Of a stretch of DNA of 64,000 nt, positions 8,522-17,333 are shown piece by piece. A program made the translations under genes and the position numbers. The first letter of the stretch is position 1. Each line of letters opens with the position of its first letter. The notes under the pieces were generated by a model that was not told the origin of the DNA, ran no database searches, and saw only the letters and a program-made list of their open reading frames with translations. The DNA is from Phycicoccus sp. M110.8 (lineage in GTDB: Bacteria > Actinomycetota > Actinomycetes > Actinomycetales > Dermatophilaceae), in contig NZ_JAWDIC010000002.1 of NCBI RefSeq assembly GCF_032464895.1, positions 310,001-374,000 of the forward strand. The letters are read 5' to 3'.

Positions 8522-9319
8522 ATGAGCCAGACCCGCACCTCCAGCCGACCAGACCCCTCCACCCGGGCAGCCGTCTCCAGCCGAGCAGGCACCGCCCGCC
8601 GCGCAAGGACTCCCCTCCCCGCGAGGACGTCCCGCGGCCGTGGAGCGCACGGCGGGCAGCCGCCGAGGCGCGAGGGGACGCAGACCACCCGGTACCTCGA
8701 CGCGTGGCCGACGCGCCGGCTGATGGGGCTGCCGCTGTACCTGTGGCGCCTCGGTCTCGGACCGGTGACCGGCCGCGTGTGGATGGTCGTCACGACCACC
8801 GGCCGCAGGACCGGGCGGCCCCGACGCGTGCTGGTCTACCCGCACCGGGTCGGTGACCGCACCTACCTGTGGTGCCCGTACGGCGGCCGGTCGCAGTGGT
8901 TCCGCAACCTCACGGCCGACCCCGTCACCACCGTGCAGTACCGCGGTGAGACCCGGGTCGTGCGCGCCGAGCCGCTCACGGACGCCGACGAGGCCATGCA
9001 GGTCGTCAGCGCGCTGAGGACCTTCGGCCGCTCCTGGTTCGGCAGCTACCTCGCCTCCCAGGGCCTGCGCGACGACGACGAGGACCTGCGCGCCCACTGG
9101 CGCCGGCTGCACCTGCGCCGGCTCGACCCCACCACCGGCCCGGGTCCAGAGCCCCTGCGGGCCGACCGCGCGTGGCGGTGGGCCGTCCCGGCCGCCGCCC
9201 TGCTGTCGGGACGCCCCCTGCTGCGCCGGCGCCGCGCGGGCGGGCGACCCGCCGCGGCCGAGGAACCCACCACCGTCGCGCGACCCACCACCGCCGAGGA
9301 ACCCGCCGCGGCCGAGTGA
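8522..9319 (+). CDS. Nitroreductase-family deazaflavin (F420)-dependent oxidoreductase, DDN-like
   Basis: The central part (about residues 60-190) matches the DDN/split-barrel F420-binding family: GRVWMVVTTTGRRTGRPRRV, YPHRVGDRTYLWCPYGG, WFRNLTADPVTTVQYRG. Members use reduced coenzyme F420 to reduce quinones, nitroimidazoles or other electrophiles; the substrate here is unknown. Residues 1-55 are a basic, disordered extension rich in Arg/Ser/Pro, and the C-terminus has Pro-Thr-Ala-Glu repeats (EEPTT-like). An alternative start further in would remove the extension, but no better signal is seen. A GACGCT box six bases before the ATG could act as a -10 for leaderless expression. CofC in the same window makes the cofactor. 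Confidence 0.82.
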   Translation: MSQTRTSSRPDPSTRAAVSSRAGTARRARTPLPARTSRGRGAHGGQPPRREGTQTTRYLDAWPTRRLMGLPLYLWRLGLGPVTGRVWMVVTTTGRRTGRPRRVLVYPHRVGDRTYLWCPYGGRSQWFRNLTADPVTTVQYRGETRVVRAEPLTDADEAMQVVSALRTFGRSWFGSYLASQGLRDDDEDLRAHWRRLHLRRLDPTTGPGPEPLRADRAWRWAVPAAALLSGRPLLRRRRAGGRPAAAEEPTTVARPTTAEEPAAAE

Positions 9320-9341
9320 CCGGCAGCCCGGCCGTGGGGAC

Positions 9342-9830
9342 CTAGCCGCGGACGATCCGCTCGCGGGCCGTCTCCCCGCGCCGGCCGACCGGCACGGTCC
9401 CGGAGATCGAGGCGAGCCCGAAGGGCGCCGGCCCGGCATACACGCTCTCCGCCGCCGACACGGCATACGTCTCGTGCCAGATGGTGACGGCGGAGGGGTC
9501 GACGCGCACCGCGCGGTAGAAGTCCAGCCAGGCCGGCCGGTGCTCGAGCGGCTCGGCGTTGGCGTACGCGTAGATGTCCTCCACGCTGCGCCACCACTGG
9601 ATCATCGTCGTACCCAGGCCGTGGACGGTCGAGCGGCTGCCGAGGTAGCCGAGCGACTCCGCCTCCCCACGAGCCGCGGCGGCCTTGTTGCGCTCGAGCT
9701 CGACGATCATGCGCGGCATCGCACGGACGGCGGTGCCGACGACGCCGACGCGCCACGGCTTGTGCACGCGCAGGCCGATGAGGAAGACCGCGAGCGGCCC
9801 TTCGTAGGCGTGGGTGACGCGTTCGACCAT
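9342..9830 (-). CDS. DUF4188 domain-containing protein
   Basis: A 162-residue member of the DUF4188 family, which is similar in fold to small alpha-beta barrel monooxygenases; no reaction is established here. Features include a membrane-proximal N-terminus (YEGPLAVFLIGLRVHKPWRVG), the block GSRSTVHGLGTTMIQWWRSVEDIYAYA and a C-terminal IWHETYAV motif. AAGGAG ten bases upstream supports the ATG at 9828-9830. It is divergent from a MerR-family regulator, with two dyads between them, which suggests that regulator controls it. Its stop lies close to the end of the convergent F420 oxidoreductase gene. Confidence 0.75.
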   Translation of the reverse strand: MVERVTHAYEGPLAVFLIGLRVHKPWRVGVVGTAVRAMPRMIVELERNKAAAARGEAESLGYLGSRSTVHGLGTTMIQWWRSVEDIYAYANAEPLEHRPAWLDFYRAVRVDPSAVTIWHETYAVSAAESVYAGPAPFGLASISGTVPVGRRGETARERIVRG

Positions 9831-9842
9831 GCCGGGCTCCTT

Positions 9843-9895
9843 GGATAGTGGCGCTGTCCATCAGCGCTCTGCCATATTGGACAGCAGCACTATCC
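9843..9895. promoter_or_regulatory. Two inverted dyads between the DUF4188 gene and the MerR gene
   Basis: The sites GGATAGTGGCGCTGTCC (9843-9859) and GGACAGCAGCACTATCC (9879-9895) are each a GGAYAG-N5-CTRTCC dyad and are also inverted copies of one another. They cover the divergent promoters, as expected for autoregulatory MerR operators. One site lies immediately before the AAGGAG of the minus-strand gene. Confidence 0.65.
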
Positions 9896-9918
9896 GATGT
9901 CAAGACCCCGAGGTGCCC

Positions 9919-10521
9919 ATGCGGATCTCCGAGCTCGCCGAGACGACCGGCGTGCCCGTCCACACGCTGAAGTACTACCTGCGCGAGGGGCTGCTCATGC
10001 CCGGCGAGGCCACCAGCCGCACCCGCGCCGAGTACGGCCCCGAGCACGTGGAGCGGGTCCGGCTCGTGCGCGCCCTCGTCGAGCACGGCGGCGTCGGGAT
10101 CGCCGGCATCTCCGCGATCCTGGCGGCCCTGGCCTCACCCCCGGCCTCGCGCAACGAGCTGCTCGGCATCGCGCACTACGCCCTGCCGACCGCGGGCGAG
10201 GACGGACCCGTGAGCGACGACGTCTCGGACCTCGTGGCCGACCTCGGCTGGAGCGTCTCGGCCCAGGCGCCCGCCTCCCGCGCCCTCGGCGTCGCCCTCG
10301 CGGCCGCGCGCGACGCCGGGGTCGGCGTGACGGCGGATGCCCTGCGCCGCTACGCGCAGGCCATGGAACAGGTCGCCGCCGTCGACCTGGACGTGGCGCT
10401 GGCGACGGACGACCCGGCGACCGCGATGCACACCGTGGTCGTCGGGACGGTCATGCTCGACCCCGTGCTGGTCGCGCTGCGACGCATGGCCCAGGAGTCG
10501 GTGAGCACACGCCGCGCATAG
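9919..10521 (+). CDS. MerR-family transcriptional regulator
   Basis: The first 70 residues are a MerR winged-helix domain (MRISELAETTGVPVHTLKYY, GLLMPGEATSRTRAEY, HVERVRLVRALVEHGGVGI). The remaining 130 residues form a helical effector-binding domain I do not recognise. It has no cysteine pattern for metals, so a small organic ligand is more likely. GAGGTG precedes the ATG at 9919; an in-frame start at 9814 would lie in the divergent gene and is rejected. It probably regulates itself and the DUF4188 gene through the dyads at 9843-9895. Confidence 0.88.
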   Translation: MRISELAETTGVPVHTLKYYLREGLLMPGEATSRTRAEYGPEHVERVRLVRALVEHGGVGIAGISAILAALASPPASRNELLGIAHYALPTAGEDGPVSDDVSDLVADLGWSVSAQAPASRALGVALAAARDAGVGVTADALRRYAQAMEQVAAVDLDVALATDDPATAMHTVVVGTVMLDPVLVALRRMAQESVSTRRA

Positions 10522-10564
10522 GCGGCCGACCGCGGGCAGCGGCCCCGGACCCCGGGAACGCGAA

Positions 10565-10593
10565 GAGCCCCCGTCCGGAGTGGACGGGGGCTC
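10565..10593. terminator. Strong hairpin, probable bidirectional terminator
   Basis: Arms GAGCCCCCGTCC (10565-10576) and GGACGGGGGCTC (10582-10593) form a perfect 12-bp stem with a five-base loop. It sits 43 bases after the MerR stop on the plus strand and ten bases after tRNA-Glu on the minus strand, so it can serve both. There is no long T-run, which is usual in GC-rich Actinobacteria. Confidence 0.75.
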
Positions 10594-10602
10594 CTGCTCG
10601 CG

Positions 10603-10675
10603 TAGCCCCGACGGGATTCGAACCCGCGCTACCGCCTTGAGAGGGCGGCGTGCTAGGCCGCTACACAACGGGGCC
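10603..10675 (-). tRNA. tRNA-Glu (CTC anticodon)
   Basis: The minus strand folds as a cloverleaf: acceptor GGCCCCG pairs with CGGGGCT (G1-U72 wobble), discriminator A. The anticodon arm is CCGCC-CTCTCAA-GGCGG with anticodon CTC, and the T-arm is GCGGGTTCGAATCCCGT. CCA is not encoded. It follows tRNA-Gln in the same direction and lies just downstream of gltX, its cognate synthetase gene, in the chromosome order. Confidence 0.95.
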
Positions 10676-10785
10676 CTAGCTGGTCTGCCGGTGACACCTC
10701 GCGGTGTCGGGCAGCGGAGAGAACCATACCGGCAGGTCGTGGATTTCTCCGAATCGGCGGGGTCTCACGCGGAGCTCCGCCGGAG

Positions 10786-10857
10786 CTGGGGTACCAGGAC
10801 TCGAACCTAGACTAACTGAACCAGAATCAGTCGTGCTGCCAATTACACCATACCCCA
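10786..10857 (-). tRNA. tRNA-Gln (CTG anticodon)
   Basis: The 72-base minus-strand cloverleaf has acceptor TGGGGTA pairing with TACCCCA, discriminator G, anticodon arm ACTGA-TTCTGGT-TCAGT with anticodon CTG, and a T-arm GTTCGAGTC. In Actinobacteria this tRNA is first charged with Glu by GltX and then amidated by GatCAB; both gltX and gatCAB are present in this window. Confidence 0.95.
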
Positions 10858-10911
10858 AGGGGTATCACTCCCAGCGCGCCCGAAGGCCTTCAGGGGGTGA
10901 ACCGAGGAGCG

Positions 10912-10941
10912 ATACTACCGGGCCGTTCCTCGGCTTCCCAA
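10912..10941 (-). promoter_or_regulatory. Promoter of the tRNA-Gln/tRNA-Glu unit
   Basis: On the minus strand TTGGGA (10936-10941), an 18-base spacer and TAGTAT (10912-10917) form a good sigma-A-type promoter about 55 bases before tRNA-Gln. No other gene lies between it and the tRNAs. Confidence 0.65.
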
Positions 10942-10997
10942 ATCGGCCCCGGTTGCGGACCGATGCGGCCGGGATCGCGCGCGGATCCCCGCACGCC

Positions 10998-11210
10998 TCA
11001 GGCGCGTTCGACCTCGCTCTTCGACTTCAGCACGCGGCTGCCGTCGTCCTGCTCGATGTCGTATGCCGGCTCGTCCTGGCTGGCGTCACGGGTCACCGTC
11101 GAGCCCTTGATCGTCCGTGACACGCGCTCGTGGTGGACCTCGGTGACGGTCCCCTCAGCCGTGGAGCTGCCCCACGTCCACCGGACCCTCGACCCCTTGC
11201 GGATGGACAT
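10998..11210 (-). CDS. Small DUF2945 (hypervirulence-associated TUDOR) domain protein
   Basis: A 70-residue protein whose pattern (KGSRVRWTWGSSTAEGTVTEV, then DEPAYDIEQDDGSRVLKSKSEVE) matches the DUF2945/TUDOR-like family: a small SH3-type barrel with a conserved K..V.W..G...G.V start and a YxIE...G..VLHK.SE-like end. Function is unknown. The ATG at 11208-11210 overlaps the stop of the SRPBCC gene by one base (TGATG), so both are made from one mRNA. Homology supports the short form rather than the longer in-frame reading, which would be a shadow of the upstream gene. Confidence 0.8.
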   Translation of the reverse strand: MSIRKGSRVRWTWGSSTAEGTVTEVHHERVSRTIKGSTVTRDASQDEPAYDIEQDDGSRVLKSKSEVERA

Positions 11211-11698
11211 CAGGCCCCCTCCCCCGTCGCGGCGTCGACGGTCGTCCCGCTGGCCGCGTCGGCCTCGGCGGCGTCGCGGAGCCGGACCAGCGTGGCCCGG
11301 ATCCCGTTGCGGTTGCGGGTCGGGAAGCGCAGCAGCTCGACGAACAGGCGCGGCCCCGGCCCGTACATCGAGTAGTCGAAGGACTCGGTGACACGGGTGC
11401 GGTCGGCGCCCAGCGGCTCCAGCTCGTAGCGCCACCGGTGGCCGCCGAAGTGCCGCCAGGCGATCCGGCGCCCCTCCTCGAACTCGACGACCCGGTTGGA
11501 GATCCGGTAGGGCAGGCCGAACAGGCGCATGCGCGCGCCGAACTCCGACCCGCGCTCGAGCCGCGCCGGCCCCTCGACGACCTCCTGCACCGAGCCCGAG
11601 CCGTCGATGCGTGCGTGCTGGCGGGGGTCGGTGAGGATGGCGAAGACGGTCGCGGCGGGGGCTGCCACGTCGATGCTCTCGGTCACGATGCGGGTCAT
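11210..11698 (-). CDS. SRPBCC-family (START/Bet v1-like) protein
   Basis: A 162-residue polyketide cyclase/dehydrase-type SRPBCC protein. The opening MTRIVTESIDVAAPAATVFA..LTDP and the later GARMRLFGLPYRISNRVVEF..RRIAWRHFGGHRWRYELEP are typical of the ligand-binding helix-grip fold. The ligand is unknown. TAGCGT lies six bases before the ATG, indicating a leaderless transcript. It is translationally coupled to the small TUDOR-like protein downstream; the two may be a stress-related pair, but this is only inferred from proximity. Confidence 0.82.
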   Translation of the reverse strand: MTRIVTESIDVAAPAATVFAILTDPRQHARIDGSGSVQEVVEGPARLERGSEFGARMRLFGLPYRISNRVVEFEEGRRIAWRHFGGHRWRYELEPLGADRTRVTESFDYSMYGPGPRLFVELLRFPTRNRNGIRATLVRLRDAAEADAASGTTVDAATGEGA

Positions 11699-11825
11699 GA
11701 CCCGACGCTAACCGCAGCACCGCCACCCCGCACCGCGCCGGCGGCGTGAGTCCCACCACGCGGCGGGCCCACGCCGCGGCACGCTCGCACCACCGGGCGT
11801 CCCGGTCAGGCGACGTCGGGCGAGG

Positions 11826-13349
<1,524 letters not shown>

Positions 13350-13433
13350 GGTGCCCCGATTCTAGGGACCGCCGGGACCCGGCTCGTATGCCGTCGAGCC
13401 CGGCCGGGTGCGCCCCGGCCGTGCCGACCCGGG

Positions 13434-14210
13434 TCAGCGGCGGACGAAGGTGTTGGTGAGGGTCCCGATGCCCTCGACCTCGACGTCGACCCGCTGGCCG
13501 GGGTCGACGAGGCCCACGCCCGCCGGCGTGCCCGTGAGCATGACGTCACCGGGGAGCAGGGTGAAGGCCGAGCTCGCGTGGGACACCAGGGTCTCCACGT
13601 CGAAGATCATGTCTGCCGTGGTGCCGTCCTGGCGGGTCTCGCCGTCGACGCGGCTGACGACGCGCAGGTCGGACACGTCGAGGTCGGTGTTGATCCACGG
13701 CCCCAGTGGCTTGGAGGTGTCGAAGCCCTTGGCGCGGCCCCACTGCCCGTCACCACGCTGCCAGTCGCGGGCCGTGACGTCGTTGGCGCAGGTGTAGCCG
13801 AAGACGACCTCCTTGACGCGCTCGCGCGGCACGTCCTTGGCGATCCGCCCGATCACGACGGCGAGCTCCGCCTCGTAGGAGATCTCCTTGGCCCCGGCGG
13901 GCATCACGACCGGGTCGCCGGGCCCGACGACCGCGGTGTTCGGGACGAGGAACATGAGCGGCTCCTCGGGCACCTCGCCACCCATCTCCCTGGCGTGGTC
14001 GGCGTAGTTCTTGCCGATGCCGATGATCTTGCTGCGGGGGATGACCGGCGACAGCAGCCGCACCTCCCCGACCGGGTACCGCTCGCCCGTGGGGACGATC
14101 GGCGTGTAGAGGGGGTCGCCCTGGACCTGGACGACGAACTCGCGTCCCGGCTCGCCCTCGACCACGCCGAATGCCGGGTCCTCACCTGTCGTGTACCTCG
14201 CGATGCGCAC
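13434..14210 (-). CDS. Fumarylacetoacetate hydrolase-family protein
   Basis: A 258-residue FAH-superfamily protein, likely a metal-dependent hydrolase or decarboxylase acting on a 2,4-diketo or acylpyruvate substrate. The metal site E-x-E...D pattern is visible in ISYEAELAVVIG and GYTCANDVTARDWQ; PKIIGIGKNYADHAREMG-like and LLPGDVMLTGTPAGVG are the other conserved blocks. The start is a GTG six bases after a TAGGGT box, so it is probably leaderless. It lies upstream of gltX on the same strand, an order common in Actinobacteria, with 84 bases between them. The substrate cannot be predicted. Confidence 0.88.
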   Translation of the reverse strand: MRIARYTTGEDPAFGVVEGEPGREFVVQVQGDPLYTPIVPTGERYPVGEVRLLSPVIPRSKIIGIGKNYADHAREMGGEVPEEPLMFLVPNTAVVGPGDPVVMPAGAKEISYEAELAVVIGRIAKDVPRERVKEVVFGYTCANDVTARDWQRGDGQWGRAKGFDTSKPLGPWINTDLDVSDLRVVSRVDGETRQDGTTADMIFDVETLVSHASSAFTLLPGDVMLTGTPAGVGLVDPGQRVDVEVEGIGTLTNTFVRR

Positions 14211-14276
14211 GAGCCGACCCTACCCACGAGGCCGCCGGCACGCCTCGGGTGCCCGAGCGTGCGGCGGGAACGCCCG

Positions 14277-15230
14277 TCAGCGGGCGCAGAACTCGCGCCG
14301 GTAGCGCTGCGGGCTCGTGCCGACGACGGACTGGAAGTGGGTCCGCAGCAGCGAGGCCGACCCGAAGCCACTGTGCGAGGCGACCGCCTCCACCGGCAGG
14401 TCGGTCTCCTCGAGCAGCTCGCGGGCGCGCAGCACCCGCTGCTGCACGATCCACTTGTGCGGCGTGGTGCCGGTCTCCGCCACGAACCGCCGCGCGAAGG
14501 TCCGCTCGGACATCATCGCCAGCCGGGCGAGGTCCGGGACCGTGTGCGGCTCGTCGAGGTGGTCGCTGATGTGGTCGAGCACCGGCTGGATGCTCGCGGC
14601 GTCGACCTGCGGCAGCGGGCTCTCGACGTACTGCCGCTGGCCGCCGTCGCGCTGCGGCGGCACCACCATCCGGCGCGCGATCCGCGTGGCGACGGCCGAC
14701 CCCAGCTCGCGCCGCACGAGGTGCAGCACGGCGTCGATGCCGGCGGCGGTCCCGGCGCCCGTGACGATCTGGCCGTGGTCGACGTAGAGGACGTCCATCG
14801 AGACCTGGGTGCGCGGGAAGCGGCGGGCGAACTCTTCGGCATACCGCCAGTGCGTCACGGCGGTGAGCCCGTCGAGCAGGCCGGTCTCGCCCAGGATGAA
14901 GGCGCCCGTGCAGATCGACAGGACCGTGGCGCCGCGGGCGTGGGCGGCCCGGATGACGTCGAGCAGCTCCTGCGGGTAGGAGTCGCGGACCCCGCCGGCC
15001 GGCATCACGACGAGGTCGGCCCCGACCGCGTCCTGCCACTGGTGGGTGGGCACGAGCGCCCCACCGCTGGTGGTGGGGACGGGGACTCCCGGGGTCTCCC
15101 CGCAGGTCATGAACGTGAAGGGCGGCACGCCGTCGTCAGTGCGGTCGAGGCCGAACACCTCGCAGGCGATGGCGGTCTCGAACATGGCGACGGGGTCGGT
15201 GACGAGCGCGGCGATCGTGGACAGGGCCAT
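14277..15230 (-). CDS. GlxA-family transcriptional regulator (DJ-1/PfpI domain plus AraC HTH)
   Basis: The 317-residue protein joins an N-terminal class I glutamine amidotransferase-like domain (residues 1-190; nucleophile elbow VLSICTGAFILGETGLLDG) to a C-terminal AraC double helix-turn-helix (SERTFARRFVAETGTTPHKW, VAVASHSGFGSASLLRTHF, GTSPQRYRREF). Such proteins sense small amine or betaine-type metabolites or act in stress responses. CATACT six bases before the ATG suggests a leaderless start. Divergent from it is a 58-codon membrane-protein gene, with a perfect dyad in the gap that is a plausible operator. Confidence 0.88.
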   Translation of the reverse strand: MALSTIAALVTDPVAMFETAIACEVFGLDRTDDGVPPFTFMTCGETPGVPVPTTSGGALVPTHQWQDAVGADLVVMPAGGVRDSYPQELLDVIRAAHARGATVLSICTGAFILGETGLLDGLTAVTHWRYAEEFARRFPRTQVSMDVLYVDHGQIVTGAGTAAGIDAVLHLVRRELGSAVATRIARRMVVPPQRDGGQRQYVESPLPQVDAASIQPVLDHISDHLDEPHTVPDLARLAMMSERTFARRFVAETGTTPHKWIVQQRVLRARELLEETDLPVEAVASHSGFGSASLLRTHFQSVVGTSPQRYRREFCAR

Positions 15231-15269
15231 GACCGGAGTATGGCAGAGAATTGGTCGTTCGCGTCAGTT

Positions 15270-15285
15270 CTGCCACTCGTGGCAG
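15270..15285. promoter_or_regulatory. Perfect dyad CTGCCAC-TC-GTGGCAG
   Basis: A 7-bp inverted repeat with a two-base centre sits midway between the divergent GlxA-type regulator and the small membrane protein gene. A related TGGCAGA half-site occurs at 15241. It is a likely operator of the neighbouring regulator. Confidence 0.5.
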
Positions 15286-15312
15286 GATCGGCACGAGCGC
15301 ACTATTCCTGTC

Positions 15313-15489
15313 ATGACACTTCTCCTGCTCCTGGCCCTGACCACCGCGCTCGTCGCCGGCATCGAGCGGCACCACCGCCGCACCTGGGGCCTGCCCCGGG
15401 CACCGCACGGCGCCGACTCCTCGATCGCCTTCAGCGACCTCGACCACGACCTCGACCGCGTCCTGCACGACGCACAGGCCGCGGCCTGA
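15313..15489 (+). CDS. Small single-span membrane protein (58 aa), unknown function
   Basis: The predicted 58-residue product begins MTLLLLLALTTALVAGIERH, one hydrophobic segment of about 16 residues followed by basic residues, then an acidic soluble tail (SIAFSDLDHDLDRVLHDAQ). That layout suggests an N-in or anchored single-span protein. I do not recognise a family. TATTCC lies just upstream of the ATG and may serve as a -10. It shares its intergenic region with the divergent GlxA-type regulator, so it could be its target. Confidence 0.5.
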   Translation: MTLLLLLALTTALVAGIERHHRRTWGLPRAPHGADSSIAFSDLDHDLDRVLHDAQAAA

Positions 15490-15519
15490 GCACGGCCGGC
15501 CTGAGCACGGCCGGCCGGC

Positions 15520-16362
15520 TCAGAGCTCCGCGATCACCGCGCCGGCCATCACGGCATACCCCGTGTCGTTGGCGTGGAAGTCCAGCCGCGGCGGTGCCAT
15601 CCAGGTCCACATCAGGATCCGCGCCAGGTTGAGCGGCACCGACCCGATGCCCGGGACCGGCACGAGCGGCGTCCAGCTCGTCGTCGAGAACGCGCCGGCC
15701 ACGTCGGCCACGTCCGCCCCCTGCGCCGCGGCGGTCGCGGCGATGAGCCCGTCGAACGTCCCGAGGACGACCAGCGACTTCTGCGCCAGCGGCAGGCCGG
15801 ACGGCCCCTGCAGCGCGTAGATCAGGAACGGGTCGTAGTAGTTGAGGACGACGATGTGGGCCTGCGGCGCGGCGGCGTGCAGCCGCTCCATGATCGTCGG
15901 CAGGTTCTGCCGCAGGGTGGCCAGCGCCGGGTCGATGCAGCTGTCCTGCAGGCCGGAGAAGCCGCACTTGGCGATGTCGTTGCCGCCGATGTCGAGGGTG
16001 ACCAGCCGCGTCGTCAGCCGGTGGGCGTGGAGGAACTCGACCGCCTGGTCGAGCTGGCTGCCCTCCTCGTAGGTGCACCTGCCGCCGTCGATCATCGAGG
16101 TCGTCGTCTCGCCCGAGCACGCGAGGTTGACCAGCTTGGTCTTGGGCGCGGTCTGCTGCAGGGCCGCCAGCGTCGGCCCGGCATAGCCCTCGTTCGGGTG
16201 GTCGACCCCGAGCTGGTAGCCGGCGGCGAGCGAGTCGCCGAGCGACAGGTACCAGCCGGTGGCCTGCTGCTGCCCGCGGTCCGACGGCGCCGCGGAGGCG
16301 GCAGTCGGCGCGACGAGCAGCGCGACGGCTGCGAGGAACGTGACGAGGATGCGACGGCGCAT
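15520..16362 (-). CDS. Secreted SGNH/GDSL-family hydrolase
   Basis: A 280-residue secreted esterase/lipase-like protein. Residues 1-25 form a signal peptide (MRRRILVTFLAAVALLVAPT...ASA). Block I with the nucleophile is WYLSLGDSLAAGYQ, block III is LDIGGNDIAKC, and the C-terminal catalytic Asp-His pair appears as RLDFHANDTGYAVMA. Cysteine pairs suggest disulfides. GGGAGG precedes the ATG at 16360-16362; a longer in-frame start is less likely because it would bury the signal peptide. It should hydrolyse ester bonds of extracellular lipids or polymers. It is divergent from the following gene. Confidence 0.88.
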   Translation of the reverse strand: MRRRILVTFLAAVALLVAPTAASAAPSDRGQQQATGWYLSLGDSLAAGYQLGVDHPNEGYAGPTLAALQQTAPKTKLVNLACSGETTTSMIDGGRCTYEEGSQLDQAVEFLHAHRLTTRLVTLDIGGNDIAKCGFSGLQDSCIDPALATLRQNLPTIMERLHAAAPQAHIVVLNYYDPFLIYALQGPSGLPLAQKSLVVLGTFDGLIAATAAAQGADVADVAGAFSTTSWTPLVPVPGIGSVPLNLARILMWTWMAPPRLDFHANDTGYAVMAGAVIAEL

Positions 16363-16442
16363 GGGACCTCCCGGGACGTGGTGGCCCCACGCTGCCATCG
16401 CGCGGCCGGCAGCGCCATACGTCTCGTTAGGCTTGACAACCG

Positions 16443-17333
16443 ATGACCGGGACCGTGATCGAGCAGCAGGCGTGGCGCGCGCTCGAGGCCGCCCACGCCG
16501 AGCGTGCCGACGCCGCCACCGCCGCGCACCGCGCCCGGCGCACCGGCGGGCGCCGCCACCCCGTCGAGGACTTCCTCTTCACCTACTACCCGTTCTCCGC
16601 CGGGCGGCTGCGCCGGTGGCACCCGGGTGCGGGCGTGGCCCTCGAGGCCGCGGGCGGCACCGAGCGCGCCGGGTGGCGGCACCACCGGACCGTCGGGGAC
16701 GCCGTGGAGCTGGACACCGCGGCATACCTCGCGGACCGCGGGCGCACGGTCGACTTCGTCCGCCGGCTGGTGTCGGCGACGGCCGCCCGCCCGGCGCAGC
16801 TCGGCTGCTTCGGGCTGCACGAGTGGGCGATGGTCTACCGGCAGCGCGAGGAGGAGGTGCGGCACGCCGGCTGGCCGCTGAGGCTGGGCTCCTCGGGCAC
16901 CGACGACCTCGTGGAGTCGCTGCGGATCCGCTGCACGCACTTCGACGCGTTCCGCTTCTACACCCCGCCCGCCCGGCCGCTGAACGTGCTGCAGCCGACC
17001 CGCGAGTCCCAGGTGGCCCTGGAGCAGCCGGGCTGCCTGCACGCGGGGATGGACCTCTACAAGTGGTGCATGAAGCTGGGGCCCGCCCTCCCCGGCGACC
17101 TCACCCTCGACGCGTTCGACCTCGCGCGCGAGATCCGCGAGCTCGACATGCGCGCCTCGCCGTACGACCTGAGTTCGCTGGGGTACGAGCCGGTGCCGGT
17201 CGAGACCCCGGCGGGGCGCGCGGAGTATGCCGCGGCGCAGCGGGACTTCGCCGACCGCGGCCAGGTGATCCGTGAGCGGCTCCTCCAGGCGCTGGACCGG
17301 TTGGTGCCGGTCAGCCAGACGGGGACTCCGTGA
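16443..17333 (+). CDS. Conserved actinobacterial protein, often labelled 3-methyladenine DNA glycosylase
   Basis: A 296-residue protein with conserved-looking blocks HPVEDFLFTYYPFSAGRLRRWHPG, LGCFGLHEWAMVYRQREEEVRHAGWPLRLG, CTHFDAFRFYTPPARPLN and HAGMDLYKWCMKLGPALPG. I recall similar actinobacterial proteins annotated as 3-methyladenine DNA glycosylase, but no classical AlkA/Tag/MPG motif such as the HhH-GPD lysine/aspartate pair is evident, so that label is doubtful. The His, Cys and Trp-rich blocks look like a buried active site. TAGGCT lies nine bases before the ATG. Its 3' end overlaps the convergent gene by 23 bases. Confidence 0.7.
   Translation: MTGTVIEQQAWRALEAAHAERADAATAAHRARRTGGRRHPVEDFLFTYYPFSAGRLRRWHPGAGVALEAAGGTERAGWRHHRTVGDAVELDTAAYLADRGRTVDFVRRLVSATAARPAQLGCFGLHEWAMVYRQREEEVRHAGWPLRLGSSGTDDLVESLRIRCTHFDAFRFYTPPARPLNVLQPTRESQVALEQPGCLHAGMDLYKWCMKLGPALPGDLTLDAFDLAREIRELDMRASPYDLSSLGYEPVPVETPAGRAEYAAAQRDFADRGQVIRERLLQALDRLVPVSQTGTP

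Noticed and set aside
10676-10785. A third tRNA between tRNA-Glu and tRNA-Gln
   Set aside because: No cloverleaf or T-arm consensus (GGTTCGAATCC-like) occurs in this 110-base spacer.
16443-17333. Firm assignment as 3-methyladenine DNA glycosylase
   Set aside because: The label comes from remembered annotation of similar proteins. No catalytic motif of the known glycosylase folds is evident.
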